Positions 1 through 6,365 are shown, counted from the stretch's first letter. The stretch: DNA of 12,068 bases from Capsulimonas sp. (GCA_025963815.1 JAOQAA010000580.1:1-12068), one strand, 5' to 3'. Notes: generated from the letters alone by a model not told the origin. Program-made: numbers and translations.

Positions 1-5
1 GCGAC

Positions 6-69
6 GGGAAGGGAGTTCGGAGAATAATGCAGGCGGCTTTCGTCCGAGAATCTCTTAATCTCCCTTCCC
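6..69. repeat. G-rich inverted repeat, possibly the edge of a dispersed element
   Basis: GGGAAGGGAG at 6-15 is the exact reverse complement of CTCCCTTCCC at 60-69, with 44 bases between. The following G-rich stretch (70-107) repeats the motif GCGACGGG seen at 1-8. No coding region is apparent in 1-152. It may be the end of a repeat element or a terminator hairpin of a gene left of the window, but only one side is visible, so the identity is open. Confidence 0.35.
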
Positions 70-112
70 GGCCTGGAGGGAGGGGCGGCGCGAAGCGACG
101 GGGTGGGTCAAT

Positions 113-141
113 TTGACATCTCCTCCACCCATTGGTATAAT
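113..141 (+). promoter_or_regulatory. Consensus SigA-type promoter of the PRC/MgtE-N/CBS gene
   Basis: TTGACA at 113-118 and TATAAT at 136-141 are separated by 17 bases, matching the housekeeping sigma-factor consensus at all 12 positions. Transcription would begin near 148, only about five bases before the ATG at 153, so the mRNA would be nearly leaderless. A short palindrome, GTCAA-T-TTGAC (107-117), overlaps the -35 box and could bind a regulator, though it may be chance. Confidence 0.85.
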
Positions 142-152
142 TCTCACACCAG

Positions 153-1448
153 ATGGAATACCTCACGCAAATCCTTGGCAAGATCGTGCTCGACCAGAAC
201 GGCGAGCGGTTCGGCAAGATCGCTGAAGTGGTCGTTAGCCCCAGCGAGCCGCTGCCGATTATCTCCGCGATCCAGGTGCGGACCGAAGACGGCGCGATGT
301 TCGTGCCCGCAGATATGATCGAAGCCGTCTCCAATAGCCGTGAGTTTCGCCTCACCCACCCCATTCCTCAGATCCGGCCGTACATGATCGGCGAACACGA
401 TTTCTCGCTGGTGCGCGACGTGCTGGACAAGCAGATCGTCGATGTCCACGATTACCGGGTCGTGCGTGTGAACGACATACGCCTGGAACGCCTCAAGAAC
501 GGCCGCCTGGCGCTTCTCGGGGTCGATCCCGGGGTCCGAGGCGTATTGAGACGTTTGGGCCTGGAGGCGGCCGTGAGCGGGCTGGGCAAGCTGCTGCATC
601 TGCCGGCCGCCGACGAGCACTTTATTTCCTGGAACGATGTGGAATCGCTGCCCACACATAACGCGGGCGAACCCCTCAAACTCAAAGTCTCGCACGAAAA
701 GCTTTCCAAGCTCCACCCGGCCGATATCGGCGACATCCTCAACCAGCTTGACCCCGCGCACCGCAAGGAAGTCCTGGAAACCCTGGACCTTGAAACCGCC
801 GCCATCGCGCTCTCCGAGATGGACGACGCCGTGCAGGTAGACGCCCTGCGCAACCTGGACGAGGAGCGCGCCGCCGACATTCTGGAAGAGATGCCCGCCG
901 ATGAAGCTGCGGATGTTCTGGGGGACATGGACCGGGCGCACCGCAATGAGCTGCTGGGCCGCATGACCGCCGAGGATCGCGAGGAAGTCGAGGAGCTGCT
1001 GGAGTACCGCGACGAGACCGCCGGCGGTATGATGACGAACGAGTATGTGGCGATCAAAGCGGACTTCACGGCGCAGCAGACCATCGACACCCTGCGCGCC
1101 CTCGAACCCGAGGCCGAGACTATCTACTATGTCTATGTGATCGATCACGAAGAACACTTGGTCGGCGTGATCTCATTGCGCGATTTGATCGTCGCGCGCG
1201 CCGACGCCATCGTCGCCGACTTCATGATCGTCAAAGTCCGCAGCGTCCGTGTAGACGCCAACCATGAGGAAGTCGCGCACACGTTCGAACGCTACAAGAT
1301 GCTCGCCCTCCCCGTCGTGGACGAAGACAACGTCCTGCAAGGCATCATCACCATCGACGACACCCTCGAACAGCTCCTCCCCCCCGATTGGCGGCGCCGC
1401 CCCTCCCAGCGCAAACGTGACCGAAAACCGCAGGAGAGCGGGGTTTAG
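153..1448 (+). CDS. PRC-barrel / MgtE N-domain / CBS-pair protein without membrane domain
   Basis: This 431-residue protein is built like the cytosolic half of the magnesium channel MgtE. Residues 3-70 resemble a PRC-barrel (ILGKIVLDQNGERFGKI) and about 85-165 a second PRC-like part. Residues 185-285 form the acidic helical MgtE N-domain (LHPADIGDILNQLD) and end in the family hallmark LLEYRDETAGGMMT. Two CBS domains follow at about 292-350 and 355-410. In MgtE the N and CBS domains sense Mg2+ and gate a C-terminal channel. Here the protein stops after CBS2 with a basic tail (RRRPSQRKRDRK), and no membrane segment is encoded downstream before the repeat at 1462. It is therefore probably a soluble sensor or regulator of a separately encoded divalent-metal transporter, which is inference. 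The ATG at 153 is chosen because it lies just after the promoter; there is no Shine-Dalgarno site. Confidence 0.85.
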   Translation: MEYLTQILGKIVLDQNGERFGKIAEVVVSPSEPLPIISAIQVRTEDGAMFVPADMIEAVSNSREFRLTHPIPQIRPYMIGEHDFSLVRDVLDKQIVDVHDYRVVRVNDIRLERLKNGRLALLGVDPGVRGVLRRLGLEAAVSGLGKLLHLPAADEHFISWNDVESLPTHNAGEPLKLKVSHEKLSKLHPADIGDILNQLDPAHRKEVLETLDLETAAIALSEMDDAVQVDALRNLDEERAADILEEMPADEAADVLGDMDRAHRNELLGRMTAEDREEVEELLEYRDETAGGMMTNEYVAIKADFTAQQTIDTLRALEPEAETIYYVYVIDHEEHLVGVISLRDLIVARADAIVADFMIVKVRSVRVDANHEEVAHTFERYKMLALPVVDEDNVLQGIITIDDTLEQLLPPDWRRRPSQRKRDRKPQESGV

Positions 1449-1461
1449 GCGGCCCCAATCT

Positions 1462-1613
1462 GGCCCTCACCCCCCAGCCCCCTCTCCCAATTCTGGGAGA
1501 GGGGGAGTCGGAGTAAGAGTGAGATTTTAAAGTTAGGATCTTTGTTCTTAACAAAACAAAAACTCTGGCTCCCCTTCTCCCAGAATTGGGAGAAGGGGCT
1601 GGGGATGAGGGCC
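1462..1613. repeat. Paired-hairpin MITE-like repeat, copy 1
   Basis: A 152-bp element bounded by GGCCCTCA and TGAGGGCC whose two ends are imperfect inverted repeats of roughly 47 bp. Each arm is itself a hairpin: 1478-1489 pairs with 1494-1505 (12 bp, loop ATTC), and 1571-1582 pairs with 1587-1598 (12 bp, loop GAAT). The centre is AT-rich. It fills the gap between two convergent genes, starting 14 bp after one stop codon and ending 5 bp before the other, so it may serve as a bidirectional terminator. No transposase is present. A second copy lies at 6223-6361. Confidence 0.85.
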
Positions 1614-1618
1614 GAATC

Positions 1619-2188
1619 TTACTCCAACGAAGGCGCAATATCCACGTATTGAATGCGCAGGTCTTCCATCACCTCGGCCCTGTAGGCGCGGACCTGGACG
1701 TGCAGTAGAGCCGGGCCGGCGTCCTTGATGATCGTGGCGACATCCTCGCGCTGTTTCTGCTTGATCTCCGCCGCCGTGGCGCGAGGCATGATGCGGTGAT
1801 AGTGCGCGCAGACGGGGGCCTTCGTGCTGTCGTCAGCGGCGCCATGCGCGATGAAGATCACCTGCTCCGTCTCGTGCGCGAGCAGCAGGAAGAGGAACTG
1901 CTGGCGGAAGACGTCGGCGCGCATGTACTCGAAACCTCCGCTTGCCATCGCGCCAGGGCCGCCCGGAGCATACAGTCGGTCGTAATTCTCAATCCCCAGA
2001 TGGTGGAACAGAAAACGGTCGATACTGGTCTGTAATCGGCCGTCGGAACAGGCGATCACCAGCGTATGCGGACGCTCCGCGCTCCACCGCTCCTCGCAAA
2101 TATACATGTCCTCCGGGACTTCCTTCGTCCCGTCGTCCACCATCACAATCTTCTCATCCGTATTCGACACGGTTTTATTCTCCTTCAT
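1619..2188 (-). CDS. Beta-carbonic-anhydrase-like protein with an incomplete zinc site
   Basis: This 189-residue protein carries the beta-carbonic anhydrase signature CSDGR (Cys47, Asp49, Arg51; canonical form CxDxR) after a strand (TLVIA). A glycine-rich YAPGGPGAM follows, where the family has RNAGN. A second strand leads into IAHGAAD with His115. Canonical enzymes bind zinc through Cys, His and a second Cys in HxxC and hydrate CO2. Here the HxxC cysteine is replaced by Ala118, although Cys127 lies nearby. The protein may be a divergent enzyme or a non-catalytic relative. The start at 2188 is preferred because GGGGAGG lies upstream, although the spacing is long (12 bases). In-frame ATGs at 2263, 2245 and 2209 would extend it, and the conserved fold begins only near residue 40. 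It ends beside the 1462-1613 repeat and is divergent from the glycosyltransferase gene. Confidence 0.62.
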   Translation of the reverse strand: MKENKTVSNTDEKIVMVDDGTKEVPEDMYICEERWSAERPHTLVIACSDGRLQTSIDRFLFHHLGIENYDRLYAPGGPGAMASGGFEYMRADVFRQQFLFLLLAHETEQVIFIAHGAADDSTKAPVCAHYHRIMPRATAAEIKQKQREDVATIIKDAGPALLHVQVRAYRAEVMEDLRIQYVDIAPSLE

Positions 2189-2286
2189 CAAAATCGGCCG
2201 CCTCCCCATTGTATCAAGACAATGTGACGGAACGGTTTCGGCCATCTTAAAATTGGCATTCATTTTGCACTATGAACTGCAAACCC

Positions 2287-2316
2287 AGTATACCGGACAA
2301 TCGCCAAGCGCGGCAA
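2287..2316 (-). promoter_or_regulatory. Probable promoter of the carbonic-anhydrase-like gene
   Basis: On the minus strand TTGCCG (2311-2316) and TATACT (2287-2292) are 18 bases apart. Transcription would start near 2280, leaving a leader of about 90 bases to the preferred ATG at 2188. Its -35 box directly abuts the -35 box of the rightward promoter at 2317. Confidence 0.55.
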
Positions 2317-2345
2317 TTGACGGCGGGGTATCGTTATGTTACAAT
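2317..2345 (+). promoter_or_regulatory. SigA-type promoter of the glycosyltransferase gene
   Basis: TTGACG (2317-2322) and TACAAT (2340-2345) are separated by 17 bases, each one base off consensus. Transcription is predicted near 2352, giving a leader of about 40 bases before the ATG at 2392. Confidence 0.75.
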
Positions 2346-2391
2346 ACGCTAATCCTCGGACGTCCTCGCCCGATCTGAAAAACTATCTTCC

Positions 2392-4092
2392 ATGAAGAGA
2401 TTACCCATGCGTCATCGCGTCAGTGTGCTACTGGAGACGCTGGATCTTTTCGATCCCGAACTCTCCAACTTACCCCTCCATGGCGCCAATCTCGCGACGG
2501 TCGAGATGCTGCGGCGAATCGCCGTCCATGAGCGCATCGAGGCGCTTGAGGTGTTTCTGCCGCCCGCCGCCATGGTGCGTGTGGACCAGCTTTCCAACGT
2601 GGCGCAAAGCGTCCTCCCACTGTCGCTGCGCGGCCAAGGCCGCTTAAGCTTCTATCCCACGCACGCCATTCCCGACGTCTGGGCCGACGCCCGGGAGCGT
2701 ATTCTTTTCTGCCTGGACCCGGAGTGGATGGCTCGCGAGCGGTACCTGCGCGATCGCTTCGCCATTGCCCCCACCCCCATTTCTTGTGATTCACACGGCT
2801 TCGGTCACCATCGGCTGTGGAACCCACTGGCGCGATACGCGTCCGCGCCGCCGGTCGCCTTCGACAGCACCGTCAGTCTCAGCGTGGCGGCGCGCGGCGC
2901 TCTCCAGCGGATGTTCTCTGAATTTCTCAACGGCGGCGCGGCGGCGCCCTGCCGGCTGGATTTAATTCCGCACGGGATCAACATCGACCTGTTTCATCCC
3001 CATGACCAAGCAGGAAAAGACGATGCCCGCCGCATGCTCCGCTTGCCCCTCGCCAAGAGCATCACTCTTTTTCTTGGACGTGTTACGGCGCACGGCAAGG
3101 CGGATCTGCTGCCGCTGGTCCGCGCCTTCGCCGCCGCCAGTTCGGACGACGATCTTCTGGTCATCGCGGGCGAGGAGCATCCCTTTGGATACGGCGCCAA
3201 GCTGCGCGAGTTCGGGCAGTCCCTGGGACTGGGCGAGCGGATCATTATCCATCCACGCGTGCCGCCGGCGTTTCGGTCACTCTACTTTGCCGCCTCGGAC
3301 GTGTTCGTCTTCCCCGGCGACACCATTCAGGAGACGCTGGGAAACACCGTCATGGAGGCCATGGCGACGGGCCTACCCTGCATCATCTCGGATTGGGACG
3401 GCATGCGCGACATGGTGATTGACGGCGAGACCGGCTACAAGGTCCCCACCTATTGGATGCCTGGCCTGGATCAAATGGACGCCATTTCGCCGGCGACCGC
3501 CCTGAGCCTCGAATTCTTGCTGGTCGCGCAGCGCGTTTGGGTGGATACGACCCAGTTGACCAAAGCGCTGACGGCGCTGCTCCGCTCGCCGGAAACACGG
3601 GCGGCGATGGGCGCCGCCGGCCGGGCGCGCGCGGAATGCGAATTTTCTTGGAACATTGCGCTCGAACGATGGGTCAGTCTTTGGGATGAACTCGCCGAAG
3701 GCGCGGCCTTGGAGACTGAGGGTGAGCGCGCCGCCCGGCGCTCAGACATTGATCGTCTTGGCCAGCCGACACCATACGACAAAATTTTCGCCCACTATGC
3801 GACAGCGGTGATCGACGACCAGCTCAATTCCGTGCGTCTGAGCGCCTATGGACACACAGTCGCCTCCCGCACGTCGCAATTAGAGCTGTATGAAGAAACG
3901 CTTCCACTGACGGAGGCGCGGATCTTCGACGCTCTGCTCGATACCCTTTCACAAATTGGAAGCGACTGGATGAGGATCGGCGAGGCGCTGGAACGCGCCG
4001 CCGCCGTTTCCCAGCGTCCCACGGACAAGGTCCGCTTCCATCTGTCCCTTTTGTTAAAGCGTGATGTACTTCAGTTGCGCCGAAACGAGTAA
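2392..4092 (+). CDS. GT-B fold glycosyltransferase (GT4-like) with C-terminal extension
   Basis: A 566-residue retaining-type GT-B glycosyltransferase, predicted to transfer a sugar from a nucleotide donor to an unknown cytosolic or membrane-surface acceptor. The N-terminal Rossmann-like half spans about 7-195 and ends in LIPHGINIDLFHP, the usual inter-domain motif. The C-terminal half (about 220-435) has FLGRVTAHGK (Arg230, Lys236, positions that normally bind donor phosphates), the strand LLVIAGEE, and the donor-binding E-x7-E motif ETLGNTVME (Glu314, Glu322). Residues 450-566 are an extra charged, mainly helical region beyond the usual family length; I do not recognise it. The ATG at 2392 has only a poor Shine-Dalgarno site; the ATG at 2407 is an alternative. 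No other polysaccharide genes are nearby, so the product cannot be named. Confidence 0.88.
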   Translation: MKRLPMRHRVSVLLETLDLFDPELSNLPLHGANLATVEMLRRIAVHERIEALEVFLPPAAMVRVDQLSNVAQSVLPLSLRGQGRLSFYPTHAIPDVWADARERILFCLDPEWMARERYLRDRFAIAPTPISCDSHGFGHHRLWNPLARYASAPPVAFDSTVSLSVAARGALQRMFSEFLNGGAAAPCRLDLIPHGINIDLFHPHDQAGKDDARRMLRLPLAKSITLFLGRVTAHGKADLLPLVRAFAAASSDDDLLVIAGEEHPFGYGAKLREFGQSLGLGERIIIHPRVPPAFRSLYFAASDVFVFPGDTIQETLGNTVMEAMATGLPCIISDWDGMRDMVIDGETGYKVPTYWMPGLDQMDAISPATALSLEFLLVAQRVWVDTTQLTKALTALLRSPETRAAMGAAGRARAECEFSWNIALERWVSLWDELAEGAALETEGERAARRSDIDRLGQPTPYDKIFAHYATAVIDDQLNSVRLSAYGHTVASRTSQLELYEETLPLTEARIFDALLDTLSQIGSDWMRIGEALERAAAVSQRPTDKVRFHLSLLLKRDVLQLRRNE

Positions 4093-4095
4093 GAC

Positions 4096-4123
4096 GGCCG
4101 GGACCTGCAGCCGGTCTATTTTT
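4096..4123 (+). terminator. Possible weak intrinsic terminator after the glycosyltransferase gene
   Basis: GGCCGG (4096-4101) can pair with CCGGTC (4111-4116), including one G-T wobble, around a nine-base loop. TATTTTTC follows. It lies three bases after the stop codon. The stem is short, so some read-through into the next gene is likely. Confidence 0.4.
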
Positions 4124-4153
4124 CTACTGCAGCAATTACAGCAAAATTCAAAC

Positions 4154-4174
4154 GAACCGCCATGAAAGCGGTTC
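4154..4174 (+). promoter_or_regulatory. Perfect inverted repeat beside the ribosome-binding site
   Basis: GAACCGC (4154-4160) and GCGGTTC (4168-4174) are exact inverted repeats around CATGAAA. In RNA they form a 7-bp stem that ends immediately before the Shine-Dalgarno site. In DNA they could be an operator. The ATG at 4162 lies in the loop, which argues against its use as a start codon. Confidence 0.5.
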
Positions 4175-4181
4175 AAAGGAG
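4175..4181 (+). promoter_or_regulatory. Shine-Dalgarno site that fixes a TTG start
   Basis: AAAGGAG is followed after seven bases (CTTTCGG) by TTG at 4189, in frame with the exported protein. The upstream in-frame ATG at 4162 has no such site, so TTG is the more likely start. Confidence 0.7.
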
Positions 4182-4188
4182 CTTTCGG

Positions 4189-4911
4189 TTGAAAACACAA
4201 CGCGCAATTTCGCCTTGGACGGCGGTTTCGCTCTTCGCGGTTCCGCTCGCGCTGGTCGTCGGCGGCGCCGCCGCTCACGCCGATGCACCCACCATCCCCC
4301 ACATCGGCGCTCAGATCGGCCTGGGATACCTGTCCGACAGCTCCGCCCGTGACGCGGTGGGCAACGGCGGTCTGCACGCGGGACTGTCCTTCGTCCTGCC
4401 CGGCAAAAGCCTGCTCTCGACCCTGCACGGCACGCCATCGATCGATGTGGACTACAACCACACGACCGGCCATGGCGGTCACGCCGATGCGCTGGGCTTC
4501 ACCTACACCGAGCGTATCTCCCTCGGCAACAATATCACGGACGTCGCCACACACGGCGCCCGTCCCTATGTCGGCCTCGGCATCGGCGCCTTCCGCACGG
4601 ATGCCCGCCACACCAAGACGACCACAACGACGACTCCGGGCACCAGCACCCCGGGCGGCAGCAGCACTCCCGGCGGGAGCAACACGGGAACGCAGTCGGC
4701 GCTTGTCCCACCCCTGCCCCCGCTGAGCACGCCCGGAACGACCAGCACCACCACCACATCCGAATCCGGAACAGGCTGGACGCTGGGCGGTAAAATCCTG
4801 GCGGGCGTCGATTTCGGCACGACCTTCGTGGAAGCGTCCTACATCATCGCCGGCTCTCAGAAGGGCGTCCGCGCCGATTCTTACAACCTGTCCGTCGGCG
4901 TGCACTTCTAA
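4189..4911 (+). CDS. Exported protein, probably a small outer-membrane beta-barrel
   Basis: From the TTG start the product has 240 residues. The N-terminus is a clear Sec signal peptide: MKTQR, a hydrophobic core (AVSLFAVPLALVVGG), and a likely cleavage after AAAHA near residue 31. The mature part has alternating, glycine-rich strands (IGAQIGLGYL, LHAGLSFVL, RPYVGLGIGAF, TLGGKILAGVDFG) and ends in YNLSVGVHF. A C-terminal phenylalanine of this kind is the sorting signal of outer-membrane barrels in diderm bacteria. Residues 142-193 are a low-complexity loop rich in Thr, Gly, Ser and Pro (TTTTTTPGTSTPGG). I do not recognise a specific family; a barrel with a long surface loop is inferred. An ATG at 4162 would add nine residues, but it lacks a ribosome-binding site. 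A strong terminator follows, so the gene ends its transcription unit. Confidence 0.65.
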   Translation: MKTQRAISPWTAVSLFAVPLALVVGGAAAHADAPTIPHIGAQIGLGYLSDSSARDAVGNGGLHAGLSFVLPGKSLLSTLHGTPSIDVDYNHTTGHGGHADALGFTYTERISLGNNITDVATHGARPYVGLGIGAFRTDARHTKTTTTTTPGTSTPGGSSTPGGSNTGTQSALVPPLPPLSTPGTTSTTTTSESGTGWTLGGKILAGVDFGTTFVEASYIIAGSQKGVRADSYNLSVGVHF

Positions 4912-4929
4912 GCACTCGATCCTATACAA

Positions 4930-4972
4930 TAAAACGCCCCAGCCTTCTTTGACGAAGGCCGGGGCATTTTTT
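4930..4972 (+). terminator. Strong intrinsic terminator of the exported-protein gene
   Basis: GCCCC-A-GCCTTC (4936-4947) pairs with GAAGGC-C-GGGGC (4954-4965) around the loop TTTGAC, with a single A/C mismatch. Six T residues follow at 4967-4972. An A-rich run (4929-4934) on the other side could let it work for leftward transcripts too. Confidence 0.9.
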
Positions 4973-5010
4973 GTTTACGGACGAACTGAGTTTATAGAAC
5001 GTGAGCCAGA

Positions 5011-5186
5011 AGCCGGCGGTTAGAAACCGCGCCTGCAAGAGCACGGAAGTCCCCCTGCGGGGACTACATTGTCCTTGACGATACCGTCTAATATTCGGCC
5101 TATTATAAGACAGTATCGTGATGGATTCTGTAACCCACGCAGGTGGGTTTCGGCGCTCTTGCAGGCGCGGTTTCTAATCGCCGGCT
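5011..5186. repeat. Cloverleaf-like palindromic element with 32-bp arms
   Basis: The 32 bases at 5011-5042 are the inverted copy of 5155-5186 with one mismatch. Between them lie three further stems: AGTCCCC/GGGGACT (5048-5054 with 5059-5065, loop CTGC), a 12-bp stem with one mismatch (5078-5089 with 5108-5119), and AACCCAC/GTGGGTT (5132-5138 with 5143-5149, loop GCAG). The whole can fold as a four-way junction in RNA or extruded DNA. It occupies the gap between the convergent exported-protein gene and galM. It carries no ORF of note, and looks like a non-autonomous dispersed repeat or a structured terminator. The rest of 4973-5211 shows nothing else I can identify. Confidence 0.85.
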
Positions 5187-5211
5187 CTATCCGTTTTCGA
5201 TTGCAAGCAAT

Positions 5212-6174
5212 CTACAATATCTGCGTGGTCACGCCCCAGCTGCCGGTAAGGCTCATGCCGGGGTCGAGCGCGACCAGTCCCCATTCAGGATGATTGAAGG
5301 CGTCAGAACCGCAGGTCATCGGCTCGATGGCGAGCGAATGGCGGCGCGTGCCTTCGGGCAACGGGTCGCCGCTGTAAAGGACGGCGGAGAAGAAGGTCTT
5401 GTCCATCCATACCGTCACGCCGCGCTTCGCCGAATGCAGGGAGATGCGCACAACGCCGTCGGCGCCGTCACGGTCCGGATCGATAAAGCAGTGGTTGATG
5501 GCGACATCGCCGATGGCGCGCGGCGTGGTGAAGTCGTACGGCGTGCCGGCGACGGGCAGCACGTTCCCCGTGGGGATCAAGTTTTCGAACTCCAGGATCG
5601 AGTGCATCGGCACGTGAAGAATGTCCGTGTCGATCAGGCCATCGCCCACTTTGAAGTACGGGTGGAACCCGGCGGCGACGGGCGCGGACTTGTCGCCCGC
5701 GTTCTCGATACGGAAGTCACAGATCACGCCGTCGTCGGTCAGTTCATACGCCACTTCTACGTCCAGCGTAAATGGGTACCCTTTGTCGGCATAGTCCGCA
5801 CCGTTCAGACGTGTCCGGAACACGACGCCGTGGTCGCCGCGCGCGGCGTAGTCCCACACCAGTGTGCGCATAAATCCATGAATGGCGTGCGGCGCGTCAT
5901 GACCGTCATTGGGCAATTGGTAGGTCTGACCGTCAAACGTGTACTGTCCGTTCTTGACGCGGCCGGGATACGGGATCAGAAGATCGCCCTGCCCCGCCTG
6001 CTTGTTCGCCGCGCCCTGGTATCCCCAAATGACCTCCCACTCCGTCCCATCGGCCTGCCGCCGCGTCAGCGTGCGCAGCGATGCGCCGCGGTTGGACGCG
6101 GTGAGCGTGATGTCGCCGCGCGTGAGAGTGATGTCGAGATCGCTGGGATCGTTGCCCGTTGCCTGATACGCCAT
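5212..6174 (-). CDS. galM: Aldose 1-epimerase (mutarotase)
   Basis: A 320-residue cytosolic galactose-mutarotase-like protein that interconverts alpha and beta anomers of galactose or glucose, the entry step of the Leloir pathway. Family motifs run in order. IPYPGRVKNGQYTFDG contains the conserved Arg (72). HAIHGFMR contains His99. AAGFHPYFK contains His171, the catalytic acid. AIEPMT contains Glu284, the catalytic base, and the closing LDPGMSLTGSWGV follows. Length fits the family. The start is uncertain: ATG 6174 has GGAG 11 bases upstream, ATG 6183 has the same GGAG only two bases away, and a longer frame to 6231 runs into the repeat at 6223-6361. It is the last gene of the leftward rsgA-acetyltransferase-galM cluster, but the repeat in front of it may partly separate its transcription. 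A nearby GH4 gene could supply its substrate. Confidence 0.9.
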   Translation of the reverse strand: MAYQATGNDPSDLDITLTRGDITLTASNRGASLRTLTRRQADGTEWEVIWGYQGAANKQAGQGDLLIPYPGRVKNGQYTFDGQTYQLPNDGHDAPHAIHGFMRTLVWDYAARGDHGVVFRTRLNGADYADKGYPFTLDVEVAYELTDDGVICDFRIENAGDKSAPVAAGFHPYFKVGDGLIDTDILHVPMHSILEFENLIPTGNVLPVAGTPYDFTTPRAIGDVAINHCFIDPDRDGADGVVRISLHSAKRGVTVWMDKTFFSAVLYSGDPLPEGTRRHSLAIEPMTCGSDAFNHPEWGLVALDPGMSLTGSWGVTTQIL

Positions 6175-6222
6175 TGGTGTCATTTCTCCGTGATGAGTGT
6201 GATGTTTGCTTAAAATCCGTAC

Positions 6223-6361
6223 GGCCCTCACCCCCAGCCCCCTCTCCCAATTCTAGGAGAGGGGAGTCGGATTAGGATTTTGTTTTTAAGGATCTAAAAA
6301 ACTCAAAAAATCTGGCTCCCCTTCCCCCAGAATTGGGAGAAGGGGCTGGGGGATGAGGGCC
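6223..6361. repeat. Paired-hairpin MITE-like repeat, copy 2
   Basis: A 139-bp relative of the element at 1462-1613, with the same GGCCCTCA/TGAGGGCC borders, the same orientation, the same C-rich hairpin arms and an AT-rich centre that is shorter. Both copies share GTCGGA after the left arm and TCTGGCTCCCC at the right arm. The arms have decayed slightly: one C/A mismatch in each hairpin stem. It starts 39-48 bp upstream of galM and ends 4 bp after the acetyltransferase stop, so it may end or attenuate transcription between the two. Confidence 0.85.
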
Positions 6362-6365
6362 ATCC

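Noticed and set aside
101..130. GGGTGG/CCACCC inverted repeat flanking the -35 box at 113
   Set aside because: Only 6 bp in a G-rich context with an 18-base gap; easily chance.
144..1157. Long open frame antisense to the PRC/MgtE-N/CBS gene
   Set aside because: It is a shadow of GC-rich codon use. The sense protein has clear domains and a consensus promoter, whereas the antisense product matches nothing I recognise.
1462..1613. CRISPR-like reading of the hairpin repeats
   Set aside because: The repeat units are inverted, not tandem, with no regular spacers and no cas genes.
1348..1638. Leftward open frame through the paired-hairpin repeat
   Set aside because: It arises from translating the repeat and the antisense of the upstream gene; no start signal.
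4054..4929. Leftward open frame over the exported-protein gene
   Set aside because: The plus-strand product has a signal peptide, a Shine-Dalgarno site and a terminator; the antisense product is a compositional artefact.
5143..6213. Long rightward open frame over galM, starting inside the palindromic element
   Set aside because: galM has all catalytic motifs on the other strand. The frame begins in a repeat and has no ribosome-binding site.
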